Origin: Trametes villosa
Taxonomy: Eukaryota > Basidiomycota > Agaricomycetes > Polyporales > Polyporaceae
Assembly (NCBI GenBank): GCA_002964805.2
Contig: PUDQ02000010.1
Coordinates: forward strand, 1,240,001 to 1,304,000
DNA length: 64,000 nucleotides
Reading direction: 5' to 3'
Below the pieces are notes generated by a model. It had not been told where the DNA came from, ran no database searches, and saw nothing but the letters and a program-made list of their open reading frames with translations. The position numbers were made by a program, and so were the translations under genes. Every line of letters starts with the position of its first letter. Within the stretch, counting starts at the first letter, position 1. Shown here in pieces: positions 1-11,700 of this stretch.

Positions 1-355
1 AGGGTTGGAATAGGGCTATCCCCCTGCGGATAGGTTATCGCGGGGCTGTTGTACGATACGCTGTTGTACTTTTCATTTGGAAGACGAGCTTGTGTACGTC
101 TGGATATCTGAAGAAGGCCGTTCAATGCGGCGAGCCTACTTCTTGCTCGCCGCCGCACTCAAAGGTGACAGGGTGTGTATGAGGACTGTGCGTCCGGTGA
201 CCGCGCTAGCCCTAAGGTCATTGAAGACTTCGCCGCATTATCAAGCGGCGCGGTGTTCACGACGGGCTTTACGACCCCCTATATATGCGTGCGAGGGGCG
301 GTTGAAAGGGTGAAACGACGACGGGGGTGCCAGTGTGTACCTGCGACTGAAGGTT
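1..355 (-). pseudogene. eroded duplicate of alcohol dehydrogenase 3' end
   Basis: Read on the minus strand, positions about 300 to 136 encode the last ADH exon again (GVVKPVV..., then after a break EVFNDL, SAVTGRTVL, ending in SKK and a stop at 136-138). Compared with the intact gene at 3437-4903, one base is missing just before the EVFNDL part, so the frame is broken. The sequence past the stop (1-135) also matches the intact gene's 3' flank (about 3300-3436), and similarity fades near 355 in what was the previous exon. The rest of the copy is either outside the window or gone. This is a decayed partial duplicate with no expected product. Confidence 0.8.
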
Positions 356-1129
356 CGAGGACGTCAAGGACCTCCGCAAAGTTATGTAAGCGCCCATGCT
401 GCATCCTCTCGCCAACCTCCACCATGGCTGCTTTGAACATCACCCCTCGTATCCTGCTCTCTGTAACAGAAAAGTTATCCATTCAGCCAGGTGGAGCGTA
501 TCTCCGACTAAGCTTCGCAGGAATTAGCTATGTCAGCTCTAGCGGCGGGGGTGCCAATTGGTATGAAAGGTTTGCATGCCAATTTATCTGACCTTGGCAT
601 AATGACGCCGCTGCTCTCGCACTCGCAAGTCATTCAGACAAGCAGTGTGTGTTAGCTTGGAGGACGAAATTGAGTGCGTCAGAGCATTGGTGAACTATGC
701 GAACCATGGGTTTGATCCGCGGCCCCGGTACACCTACTAGGCCACTGGCAGTACGTACCTCTGACCTGTTTCCGTGCGCGGCTGAGCCTTTGCAGAGCTT
801 AAGAATACAGTAGGGACGCCTCTCTTGCGATAAATAGCAGCTGCGAGGCTCGGAGCTCCATAGAATGCCTACGAGGTCAACGGACCGGCAGCGCCCAAGT
901 GCTCCTGTTCCCTTCGCTCGACGCACTCGGGACCATGAAAAACTCATGAACGCCGCCAAGGGGTAAATGGGCAACATCTCCCAAGGAACCGCAGTCTGTC
1001 AGGTTGCAGATGCGTGAGTCAGTACAGCCTTCGGCCCTCGGTACCTGTGGATTGTAAGCGCTCAGTGCTGGAGACGTATAAAAGGCCCTCTCAATCCCTA
1101 TCGTCCCCTCACCCCCCCTCCCAATTTCC
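356..1129. other. intergenic, no gene recognised
   Basis: No conserved protein or plausible spliced model was seen on either strand. The last part is the promoter and leader of the DUF4139 gene: a pyrimidine-rich stretch runs up to its ATG at 1130. Confidence 0.5.
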
Positions 1130-3253
1130 ATGCAGCTGATCACCGTAAGCGCATCCTCTGCCCCCGTCACGTCGGCGACCATCTTCCAGTCGTCGACGGC
1201 GGAGGTAACGCGGAAGCTCTCCCTGGAACTCCATGTGAGGCTGCCCCACCCCCATGCTGTCCGTCTCATGTTAGGACTGACGAGGTATTGAGCAGAGTGG
1301 CAGAAACGCCGTTAAGATCACCGGTATATCCAGCGACTCCGACTCCGACTCCCCTAGGATCAGCGGCGCCCGAAGCGGAGTGCGCGTGCTCGACGTCGTG
1401 TGCCAACGAAAGCGTCGCGGGGCCCCCGACCTTCTCGACGACACGACGTCGACTGAGATTGAGGCACTCGCCGCTGATGTCCGCGTGCTTGAATCGCAGC
1501 GGGACGTTCGCCAGCAGGAGTTCAACCTCCTCGAGGAGTTCGCACGCTCGACGGCGGCCGGATCGCGCTCTGCGGGGAACACGCCAAACTGGCATACAGA
1601 GATACTCGGATTCATGGATGGATTTGTGCAGAGGCAGCTCGAGGCCCAGAAAGCCGTGCAGGCGCTCGATGCTCGAATCGCTGCTCTGAAGAAGAAGCTG
1701 TGGGTGTTGCGTGGAGAGCGTCAGGGCGAGGCGACCACTACCATCACCGCCGTCGTGGTGGCCAAGAACGATGGGAAGGTGGATCTGAACTTGACATATC
1801 GTAAGTCAATTGCGATTAATCAAATTTGCTTTGCTGATGCACCTCGATGCAGTCGTGTCTGGGGTGTCCTGGCGGCCGTTCTACGATCTACACGCCACTA
1901 CCGCCGACGGGCAGCCCTCCGCCAACGTCACTCTGCACTACTGCGCGACGATTTCCCAGAGCACTGGCGAGGACTGGTCAGACACGACGCTAATCCTGAG
2001 CACTGCGAACTCGCAGACTCAGTCGCGGCTGTCGGTCCCTGTCGTCTCTCCCCTCGGGATTGAAGTGAGCCGTCCAAATGCTAACGGCATGTCGCTCGTG
2101 GACGGTTCTACTTTTCCGCCTGCCCCGCCACACCTGCCTCCGCTGCCGCGGCCGACCGCTTCCGTCCCAATGGCTACCCAGATGCAAGCCGCGCAGATGC
2201 AACAGGCGCAGATGCAGATGCTCCAGCAGATGCAACAGGCGCCAGCAGCACAAGGTGTGTCTCGCGTCACAACTGGTTGCTTGGCCCGATGGCTGCTAAC
2301 AATGCCGTTCTTTTCCTGGGATAAATGGCAGCTACTACTCTCGTAGCAACACGTCTCGGTGCCCGGACTTCCACGAGCACGGCGCAGGCCCAAGCCCCTC
2401 CGGCCCCCCCTCCACCCCCATCCCCGCCATCGCAGCCTCCGGCACCAAGCCGCAACGCACTGTCTCTCTCGTACCGCGTGGATGGCGCGGTGTCGCTTCC
2501 CAGCGACGGCGAGTCTCACAAGCTCACCGTCGCAGTGCTTGACTTCAAAGCGGCGCTCAAGTACGTGTGCGCGCCGCAGCAGAGCCAGGCGGCGTTCATT
2601 GTGGGCACGGTGAAGAACACGAGCGAGTATGAGCTCCTCCCGGGGCCTATCAGCGTCTTCATGGACGACAGCTTCGTCACGAAGACGTCCGTGCAGGTGA
2701 GCGCCACCTCCTTTCTCCATGTGCACCCGTTGACTGACGATCACCACAGTTCATTGCGATCAACGAGAGCTTCCCGTGCACGCTCGGAATTGATACCTCG
2801 CTCAAGGTGGCCTACAGGCAGAGCTCGAAGACGGAGCACGAGCCGCGCCGCAACTTCGCCGAGCCGCACAAGACCATCACCCGCACCGCGACCACCACGA
2901 TCACGAACCAGCATGCGCACGCCGTGACGCAGCTCGTCGTACGCGACGCGATCCCACTCGCGAACGAGGACGCGCAGATCACGGTTGCGCTCCGCAAGCC
3001 CGCAGGGCTTGCCGAGGCCTCGCAGGGCGACGAGGTCGCGGTGAAGCTTGCGGACGACCAGGAGGGCGCGACTGCCAAGGCGCGTTGGACGAAGGTCAAG
3101 GCCGGGCAGAGCGGCGAGAAATATGGGCTGTACGAGTGGGCGTGTACCATCCCGGCGGGGAAGAAGATCACGCTGGAGGCGCAGTGGGACGTGAAGGGCC
3201 CGAGCGGCCTGGAATGGAACGAGGTGCCTCAGTTGCGCAGGCTGCTCGACTGA
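1130..3253 (+). CDS. DUF4139/DUF4140 (mucoidy inhibitor A-like) protein
   Basis: Five exons (1130-1234, 1293-1800, 1853-2254, 2332-2696, 2750-3253) join in phase to give about 627 aa. The N-terminus carries the DUF4140 signature (SSAPVTSATIFQSSTAEVTR, then NAVKITGI). A coiled-coil helical region follows (about residues 80-180), and the C-terminal DUF4139 beta domain starts at VSGVSWRPFYDLHA and ends near LEWNEVPQLRRLLD. Between them are an M/Q-rich run (QMQ...) and a proline run. The family is widespread in fungi and bacteria; its molecular role is not settled, and the bacterial name comes from an alginate phenotype. The exon 1/2 junction was chosen because it restores the family motif. The gene lies between the two copies of an ADH-end repeat. 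Confidence 0.88.
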
Positions 3254-3289
3254 TTCCCTCGTTGAACATCGCGACCTTCACATATTTAT

Positions 3290-3640
3290 CGAGCGACAGG
3301 TATGGGTTGGAATATGGTCATCTCTCTTCGGATACGTTATGACGGGGCTGTTGTACGATACACTGTTATACCTTGGATCTGGAATACGAACATGTGCGCA
3401 TCTGGACATCCGAAGAAGACTGTTCATACGGCCAGCCTACTTCTTGCTCGCAGGCGCACTCGGGGGAGGCAGGGTGGGTACGAGGACCGTGCGTCCGGTG
3501 ACTGCGCTGGCCCTGAGGTCATTGAAGACCTCCACCACGTCCTCGAGCGGTACAGTGCTCACGACAGGCTTGACTACGCCCTGTGTAGGCGCGTAAGCGG
3601 GGATTACTGCGAGACGACGACGGACGTGTTTACCTGAGAC
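3290..3640. repeat. ADH-end repeat, intact copy
   Basis: This segment (3' flank, last exon, last intron and start of the previous exon of the intact ADH) is the partner of the degenerate segment 1-355, in direct orientation. The pair brackets the DUF4139 gene, which points to an old local duplication. Base identity is obvious by eye over the flank and the last exon, but not high. Confidence 0.75.
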
Positions 3641-4903
3641 AGAAGATCCAAGGAGGACTTCAGATCGTCGAGGGACCCGTAGAGAGCCGGAAGTACTGCG
3701 TGATCGACCAGTTCGTTAGTGAGGGAACACATCAGAGACGGGGGCTAGATGGCGTACTGAGCGTGTTCGAGACCAGAACCTCGGCGGAGTTGAGAGGCAA
3801 AGTATCCGTGCTCACGCCGACCTATCGATGTAGAGTAAGCAGGGATAGCCCTCTCAGCAAAAGCAATTTTGACTGACAACCACGAGCTTCCCGGGCGGTG
3901 CTGTGAAGTCCAATGTCTCGCCCTTCAAGGCCGCCTTCCCGAACCCGAACGCTGCCGGCGACAGGTCAGCCCCTGGAACTCCGTTGCACGCCTACCATAG
4001 CGCAGATTGACTCACACTGCTCGTTGGAAACAAAGTCCACGACAATGTCAACCGTGAGCGTGCCCGCCGCGGTCTCGCTCGCGATATCCGCGAGGGCGAG
4101 CGCACGGTCTGCCCCGAGTTGGAGCGCGAGGGCGCGCGCCTCCGGCTTGTAGTCCACGGCGTAGACTGTTGCCCCGTAAGACTTGGCAAGCTGCAGTGCC
4201 TGATGCCCGAGCCCGCCGATGCCGTAGATGAGCACCGTCTGAGTCGTTCCGGGGCGAAGCTGTGAACGCGAGTCTCAGTTGCGATAGCGGCTGCGGAGAG
4301 AAGGAACATACTTACCCCTGCGACGTTGTGCACGGCGTTAAAAGCGGTTATGAGCGAGTCCGATGCGAGCGCGGCGATCTCTGGCGCCAGTCCGGCGGGC
4401 TTGGGGAGGCCGTGAGTGTCGCGGCAAGCATGCGACGGGGACGGTGCTCACCACGGGAACAAGCTGGCGCTGGTCGACAACGACGTACTCGGCGTAGCCA
4501 CCGTTCATCCCGATGCCATCGCTGTTCAGGATGGGCGGGAGACCCGTGGCGCAGGGTAGGATGGCGTGAACTGCGTACAGGGTCCCCAGCGTGATACTAG
4601 TGACACCGTCTCCGAGCCTAAACGCCAAGTCAATGTCCGCATTCGAGAGTGCTGGACAGGGGGGACAGCGGCGGCGTACTTAGCGGCAGTGCCGACGGTC
4701 TCGTGGCCCATGATGAAGGTGCGGTTTTCGATGAGCGTGTTCGAGAGCGTGAAGACGTCCGAGTGGCACGTCCCGCACGCGGCGACCTTGAGCAATACCT
4801 GGCCTTTCGCGGGCTGGGGGACGGGGAAGTCGGTCTCGACGACAAGGTTGAGGTTGCCCGGGCGATAGACCGCGGCGCGCATGGTGGTCGGGATGCTGGA
4901 CAT
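3437..4903 (-). CDS. zinc-type alcohol dehydrogenase (MDR superfamily)
   Basis: Eight exons (4680-4903, 4452-4617, 4316-4399, 4016-4259, 3878-3972, 3758-3821, 3634-3695, 3437-3580) close in phase to 360 aa, a normal length for the family. The GroES-like half shows CGTCHSD and GHETVGT, the catalytic zinc ligand context. The Rossmann half shows GIGGLGHQALQLAK (nucleotide-binding GxGxxG), VYAVDYKPEAR and the C-terminal VFNDLRA/TGRTVLV. It should oxidise alcohols or reduce aldehydes with NAD(P); the substrate is unknown. The structural-zinc lobe between GTAAK and NGGYAEY holds a single cysteine instead of the usual four. A TATA-like box lies about 90 nt upstream. A broken copy of its 3' end lies at 1-355. 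Confidence 0.9.
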
Positions 4904-4990
4904 GGTTAGCTATGTGGGACGAGTAGTGCTGGTAGACGAGCGAGCTCTGGGCTTGTGAGAGGTGATTGGAGAAAATGCAACTGCGTGGAG

Positions 4991-5005
4991 GTGCCTTTTA
5001 TCCTC
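4991..5005 (-). promoter_or_regulatory. TATA-like box of the ADH gene
   Basis: On the minus strand the sequence reads GGATAAAAGGCAC, about 90 nt upstream of the ADH ATG (4903). Its position suits a core promoter with a short leader. Assigned by motif and distance only. Confidence 0.4.
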
Positions 5006-6191
5006 AACGTATATCTCCAGCGTCCGCTCATCTACGGGGAAGAGATGAACGTCGACGGCGCTGCATGTATCGCTTGCCGCCATAGCCGATGCTATCAACT
5101 CAGGGGGAATGCAGCTCAGGCAACGCGCTACACGCGCACATTCAAGTCTGGCGAAGACAGGACAGCCTGTTCCGAATAATACACTTGTGCCGGCGAGTTC
5201 CATTTCCTGGAGGTGCGCGGATCAGCAATGAACTCGGGACAGACATTCACCGGAGCACCTACCTTCGCTATCATCATTCAGTGGCTGACGCTCTTGCTCG
5301 ACGGCAGGTGAGCACGATGGCCGCGACCAGCTGTGGCTTACGGTGCATATCTCCTGAACGGACCTCAAGGACACGAGTTCACGTCTTAGAAACGTACAGT
5401 GCCTTGGAGCGGTGCATATTCAATGTGCTGACCTATGCTTTCCGACGACGTCCGCCCGCACATCTACGGGCATAGGGACGTCAGCGGCCAACCCGCGCAT
5501 GCCCAGCCGAAGCACAAGATATACTTTTGTGTTGGAGCAGGCGCCATGACTGTTGGCCTGAGGTGAGGCCTGTGAGCTTGGCGTGTGGGGCCCACCGAAA
5601 TTGGCTCATATAAGCTTGCTGTCAGCATCGCAATGCTTCAATATGGCTGGCGGGAGACAACCCACGGTAGATGACATGTACTGTCACGGTTAGCACTAAG
5701 AGAGGTCCCGGATGCTGTAAGGAATACACACAGTGGCACTGCCATCGCAGACATCGAGAACGATTCAGATGTCCGTGGTATCCCGTCGCGAACGTAATGG
5801 CATGCGTGTAACTGACTACACAGGCACGCGAACGAAACGAGGGTATTGCGGCCACCGAGAAGTTCGTCACCCATTAGAACGGGAAATGGTCAGGGAGGAC
5901 GATACCTGTCGTGCATATGCTTCAGTGTCATTCATGTCGAACTATGGCCCCAACGTACCGACCATAGTGTGCAGTGCAGACTATCACTGGACCGAGAAGC
6001 CCGCTACTGGTGGTTATGTGCGACCTGACCGCACAGCTAGCACTGGGACGACTGGAAATGTGAGTCATACTATGAGCCGAAATCGGCCCATCGCTCGGAC
6101 GCAGGGATGCGAGTTTTCAAAGCGTCTGCTCAGAGCTCCTACAATCGGAAGGCAGTAAGAAATACAACAATACCGTACAGCGCCGTTTCAA
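5006..6191. other. intergenic, no gene recognised
   Basis: About 1.2 kb between the ADH 5' side and the glutaredoxin 3' end. Open frames are short and show no family resemblance, and no tRNA or repeat was seen. An intron-dense lineage-specific gene could be missed here. Confidence 0.4.
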
Positions 6192-7004
6192 TCATGCCAC
6201 AAGCTCCTTCAACTCGCCGTTGTCCGCCATCTCCTTCACCACGTCCAGGCCGCCCACGAACTCGCCGTTGATGATGAGCTGCGGGAACGTCGGCCAGTTG
6301 TTGAGCACCTTCAGGCCCGAGCGCACGCTCTCGTCCGAGAGGATGTCGAAGCTGCCGAACTCGATGCCCTGCGTGCGGAGTAGGTCCACGATGCGCCGCG
6401 AGAACCCGCACCGCGGCTGGTCGGGCGAGCCCTTCATGAAGAGCACGACCTTGTCCTGCGTCATGAGTTTGTGCAGGCGCTGGTTGAGCTCCTCCGGGCT
6501 CTCGGCGGCGGGTGGTGCGCGGTCTGTTTGTGACTGGGGGTTTATTGCCGAAGGCCCGCGTACGTGCGTCGCAATGGCGTCGGTGAGCGCGGGCGCGTCC
6601 GCACCAGATATCCGTCCGAGGAGAGTGTGCCCCTAGAGTCCTTTTAAGCGAACCGCTTGACTGACGAAATCGAAAAGCTTACCCGAAGGATCACAAATGT
6701 TGGTACGGCCTCTACCTCGAATGACTCCGAGATGTCCGACTGTGTCTCCGCCTCTACCTGCGGGGTAAGACAGTCGGCTTAGCGCCACATTCGTACATCG
6801 TGCTTTCCTCGAACGCACCTCGAGAACCAGGACTTGCGGGTACTTCTTCGCCAACTCCAACACAACCTCATTCATTTGCTTGCACGGCGCAGCCCATGGT
6901 GCCCAAAAGTTGATGAGAGAGACGCGGTTCAGGTCCTCGGAGAGCAGGGTTTGGAAGTGCTCCGCAGACTGGACCTCGTGGAAATTAGACGGGTGTGCGG
7001 CCAT
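6192..7004 (-). CDS. monothiol glutaredoxin, Grx3/Grx4 type (thioredoxin-glutaredoxin fusion)
   Basis: Three exons (6819-7004, 6683-6757, 6192-6632) give 233 aa. Residues about 1-105 form a thioredoxin-like domain with [15 protein letters not shown] and [10 protein letters not shown]. Residues about 140-233 form a monothiol glutaredoxin domain with [10 protein letters not shown], the active-site CGFS, and [16 protein letters not shown]. The protein has one Grx domain, as in yeast Grx3/4. Such proteins bind a glutathione-ligated [2Fe-2S] cluster and act in cytosolic and nuclear iron sensing and delivery. The start MAAHPS at 7004 fits the family; an in-frame ATG nine codons upstream (7031) is possible but less likely. 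Confidence 0.93.
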
Positions 7005-8710
7005 GTCTCTAGTGGTTAAGCAGTAATACAAGCTACGCGAGAGGATGAGAGATGAGCAGGCGAGGACAAGCGAAGGGTACGGGTTTGAGGCTGAGAGTGA
7101 GGGAGATGACTGAGGAGGCTCGGGAATAATGTTATCAGATAAGCAACCTTTGCGAGATATGGCGCAATCGCTGTGGGAGCGTTAATCTTATCAGATAAGT
7201 ATAGCGACAACTCTGTCCTGGAAACACTCACGAACCCTCTCTCGGACTCTCGGACAACTTCGAAAGCGGCGCCGGCATGAGAGAACCAACAGAAACCGTA
7301 CGTGGGTCCATGAGAACGGTGGCTTTTGCGGTGGTCGTGACCGTCATGCTTTCGCGGAAATGACTCTGTGTATGACGGAAATTACTTGGTGTCGACCCAG
7401 TATCTCCGAACTATTGAGAACCACACACGATGATTTTCTAGGAACAACTCATAAAGGCGAGGGGTATTCTTATTTCGAAAGTTTGGCTATTACTTAGAAT
7501 TGTGTGTTGACAGTCGAACGAGAGGAGCGACGTCGTTCAGGCATCAGGTTTGCTTAGGCTGCGTAGTACCAGTTGCCCACAGTCCTTCCAAGTCGGAGCT
7601 CTTCCGACCGAGATATATACAGGCAAGAATGCCGGGATTTTCAGCGGAGGGAAGTCCGTGTTGTGTTTAGGAGACCTCGGTATCCTCGTGCTCTGCGGGG
7701 AGGACGCCCGAGCCTACAAAGTCTAGCTCTACACAGCCCAAAGTATTGCCAGTCCGACTCGGTCCCCCAGAATGGCTCAGCACTTCTTCTGCTGGTCACC
7801 GAATGGCAATAGGTCTCGGTGAGTTGATCGGTGTTGCAGCAGGGGCTTAGAAAGTGACTCCCGCTAATAGTCTTGGGCCGTCATTCTGGTCGATACTTTG
7901 CAGTATTCATTGCCTCACTTTCCGAATGCCCGGGGAGTTCTCGAGAACGCATGACTAGGCCCCCTGACAATTGTTTCAGGGTTCCGGTGGGAAGGCATAC
8001 ATGTGTTGAGGGGAACAAATCATAGCGAATCCTATCAAGGCTTGAACCGACAGGTATCCAGTGCGTACCTCGGACAACTGTCTGAATCTGCCCCACCAAT
8101 GTTCTACTCGATTGGAGCGTCCCTGTAGGTTTATCTCCGAGCTGAGAAGTCCAGTGTACATTGACTGGCATGATCATGTATCTCCGAAGGCGTGTACGGC
8201 GGATCTGACATCATGAAAGATTTCGGTCGCTGCGAGGACGCCATCGCCAGCCGTAACGACATTGCGGGGCACAATCTTTCCGCGGGCTTCCACAACTTCG
8301 AACCGCAGTGGCAATAACACAGGAGAAGGCGTATGTCTCCAGCGGTCCCGAAAACCGACGATCTAACCACGTATGTGAACGGCCAAACGTCACACACACA
8401 TACCGTGGGACGCTCTCAAGAACACGGCTAGAAGCCCGGAATATGATACAGTACATACACGCAGTATAATTATCGTCGCCCCGGCACCGAGAGGCTTCCC
8501 GCCACCGACACAGCGGGACGACGGTGCATACAGTACGGCCCACCAGCGTGGCCATAGTACCCAGGCACGCCGGCGCGGCAGCGCGCACGCCCGCGTTCGC
8601 GAAGCGAAGCCAAACTGAGTTGCGCGCGCCGTGCCCACCGCCGTCCACGGTGGTCGCGGGAGCGGCGCACCCAGAAGCAGGCGCTGCGCCCGCAATTAAG
8701 GTCACGCTGC
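7005..8710. other. intergenic, no gene recognised
   Basis: About 1.7 kb between the glutaredoxin 5' end and the Ku70 3' end. An uninterrupted 34-codon frame on the plus strand (8213-8317, starting MKDFGRCEDAIAS) looks compositionally protein-like, but no family was recognised and no neighbouring exons could be joined to it. Nothing else was seen. Confidence 0.4.
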
Positions 8711-11700
8711 TCAGCCCACCGGGTGCGCATCCAGCCAATCCGCGACGCGCTCGACGAGCTCCGCCTTCTTTCCCGAGACGGGCTCGCTCTTGCTCTTGAG
8801 GAAGTTCTGCGCGCAAGGGGGGTGCGTGAGCGGCTGCGGGATCAGAACGGGCGAGCTGCGACGTGCGGCGCGAATGAATGGGTTGCCACCGGCCGCGCGC
8901 TGCTCTCAGGAGCGTCGTCGGCCGGTGTGAGCGGGCGAGCTAGCCTGGCAGCTCGTCGCGCGCCCATTACGGCGAGCGCACGAAGCGAGGGTCTCGCTCC
9001 GGCGGGAGTCACATGGGTGGGGGCAGAACGAACCTTGAGATCCTCGACACGCAGCTGGAAACGTAACATGTCAGCATCCTGGCGGTATATGCGGAAGCCT
9101 GGAGCCTCGCTAATACGAGGGTCCACGCTGCGATGACAGGTTTGGGAACGCGGCGCACCTTGTGTAGCTGGTCCCCGTCAAACAGCCTCCGCACCTCCGC
9201 TTCGTCGACGGCGACGTCTTGCGTGTCCTGCAGAAGATACGCCACACAGCACGCACACCCCGTCGTCCGCCGGTCAGGCACCCACGTCCTTCTGCACAGC
9301 GTGGCTACTCACCGCCTTGCGCTTCCTGCCAGCCACTGGCGCGGCGACGATATTGGCGGTGTCGTCTTCCACGAGCGCCTGCTTCCATTCCTCGATCAGC
9401 TTGCCTGCGCGCTGGGCCAGATAGCGGCGCGTTGCAGCGGGAAAGGTTCCATGGCAATGGGCGGACATCAGCATCGGCAGCGCGGGCGTGCCTGTCGCGT
9501 GAGAGCGGGATCTTAGAGCGGGCGGCGCGCGCGGTGCTGACCTTGTGCATCATGTCGTGTTTCGGTGCCGTGAGGTCTTCGAACGCGTCCCGGTCGAAGT
9601 CTTCGCGGAACGCGCTCGCCTCCAGCTGGGCGTTGTGATACGCAAGCGCTGCATGAGGAAGGCGCGGGTGGGAGAATCCGCCGTATCGATGAGCGCGGCG
9701 GCAGGGAGGGCATAGTGCGTCGGACGCGCCGCACCTGGGTTCGGGTACGAGTCGGGCGGGTACGACCCGTTCTTGACCTTGAGCTTCTCGATCCATTTGC
9801 GCGCGGCCGCGACGAGTTCCTCCGACGCTGCACGGCGCCCGTCGGATTCCGTAAATTTTCAGAGTTCAGGCCGTCGGGGCAGGACAGGTAACGGTCCGAA
9901 GTGGTCGAGAGATGGCGAGATGAACAGGTGAGCTCGTGACTACGCGCGGAGGGGAGCGTTCCTTACCCCGGAACCCTTTCTGTTGGGGTGCGGCCCGGAT
10001 ATCATCTGCGAAGGGGAGTGGGATAAGGTGGAAACCCGGCGGTTCACGCCAGCCGCTCTCGTCTACTTTCTCCGCCTAGGGAATGCAATGGTCAGCATGA
10101 TAGCCACATGTGCACCGTATCACAATTCAACCGCCCAGTCAAGGCATATTGCAGGAATACGATGGTACACACCTGTGGAAGCACCGCACAAAATATGGGG
10201 GAGGCATTGCGCCGCATGAGTGCCAGGACGATCGCGATCTTCTTCTTCTTGGTCATCGTCTTCAGGAGCGCAGTGAATGTGCGTTTGCTCCCGGAATACG
10301 TCTGCAGCCAGGCGGGTGGTCAGTTCATCCAGAGCATCGGCTCGGGTGCGGTCGTCGCGCGGGAGTGCGCACCATCTCGTCGGGATACACGAATACCGAA
10401 TGCTTGATGTTGTCCTCAAACGCCAGCTCGCTGCGGTCCTTGAACCCTAGCAGCTTGATGCCTGCACATGCGCATGCGCATGCGCCGCGCGCAATCAGCG
10501 ACAGAGTTTCCCCCGGAGAGGAGGCGCGCGGACCCTACCTGGCTCCAGGCCGAGCGTGCGGAAGGACCGCACTTCGTCCGCCGTGTAGAACACCCTGCTG
10601 CCAAGCTGCACCGCCCGGGTGCCCACGTCCGCCGCTTTGGCATCTTGGCCCTCTTCCCCGTCGCCTTCAGCCGACGGCGCGCCGAGATCCATCCCGTACA
10701 GTATCTCAGCCTTGTCGGCTTCCGCGTCTCGATCCTGGCAGAGTCGTCAGCTGGCCACCGCGCGGCCCGTAGGTGAAGGGTGTGGGGGAGGCTCGCGACG
10801 GACCTCGTCCACGTAAGCGGCGCGCGAGGTCACCGGCTCCATCCTGTCCCCAAGGTCCGCAAAGTACCTGTACGCGCCCTTCTTCTGTTCGGTAATGAGA
10901 CCATACCTGGCGGCGCGGCTCCTTCAGCCTCCACGCTCGCAATGTCAAGAAGAATTGGAGGATGGGATTTACCCTTTTACGCCGATCACGAAACCCGGCG
11001 CGAGGGTCAGGGGGACACTGAACAGCGCTCTCTTCGGGACTTCGTGGAACCGCATCTGGGCGAGTAGCTCCTCTACGCGGGTGATTGAGATCGCCTCCGG
11101 GAGTATGGATCCTGGGCCATCCTCGCCAGCTGCGTCCAAGTCGGTGAGATTGGTCGGGAGCAGCACAGACTGAATAATGGAGTCCTGGGTTTAGCATCGG
11201 CCGGGCGTGCCGGGACATACGGCGGCGTACCGAGTAGAATTTGGCCGGGTCGAAGGGTTTCTCATCGGTGCTAATGAAGAAAGGTTCAACCGTGACGCCG
11301 GCTTGAACAAGATCCTGGACAATACGGTCAGCAGTGCAGCAAAGTTTGACGAGGTCAGACGCACGATCAATGTCGTACGGGCCGACGTCATCAGGCGGTG
11401 GCCACTTGGACCGGGATGAGGGTCATCCTCATCAGTAATGTAGAAGATGCGCTTGGTCGCCGTCTTCGGTGCACTGTATCACATATTAGCGGAGGACTGA
11501 AGGTTGTAAATCGCGAAGTAAACCCACCCATCGCGCATTACCCAGTTACAACTTGTGAAGACATCGCCCACGGCTATTCGCTTGTCAGTCATCGGAGGAA
11601 ACGTCTCCTGTAGCATATCAGGATTTTCCCGTGCCTCTGCATAGAGGTTCAGTTACATTGCAGCTGTTAGAGGAGTATTCGCTGACCGTCCAGCAGTTGG

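Noticed and set aside
8290..8310. Possible tRNA B-box on the minus strand
   Set aside because: GGTTCGAAG is present but the flanking bases do not complete the T-arm and no matching A-box or acceptor stem was seen.
8213..8317. 34-codon frame between glutaredoxin and Ku70
   Set aside because: Protein-like in composition but isolated, with no homologous family recognised and no splice partner; not enough for a gene call.
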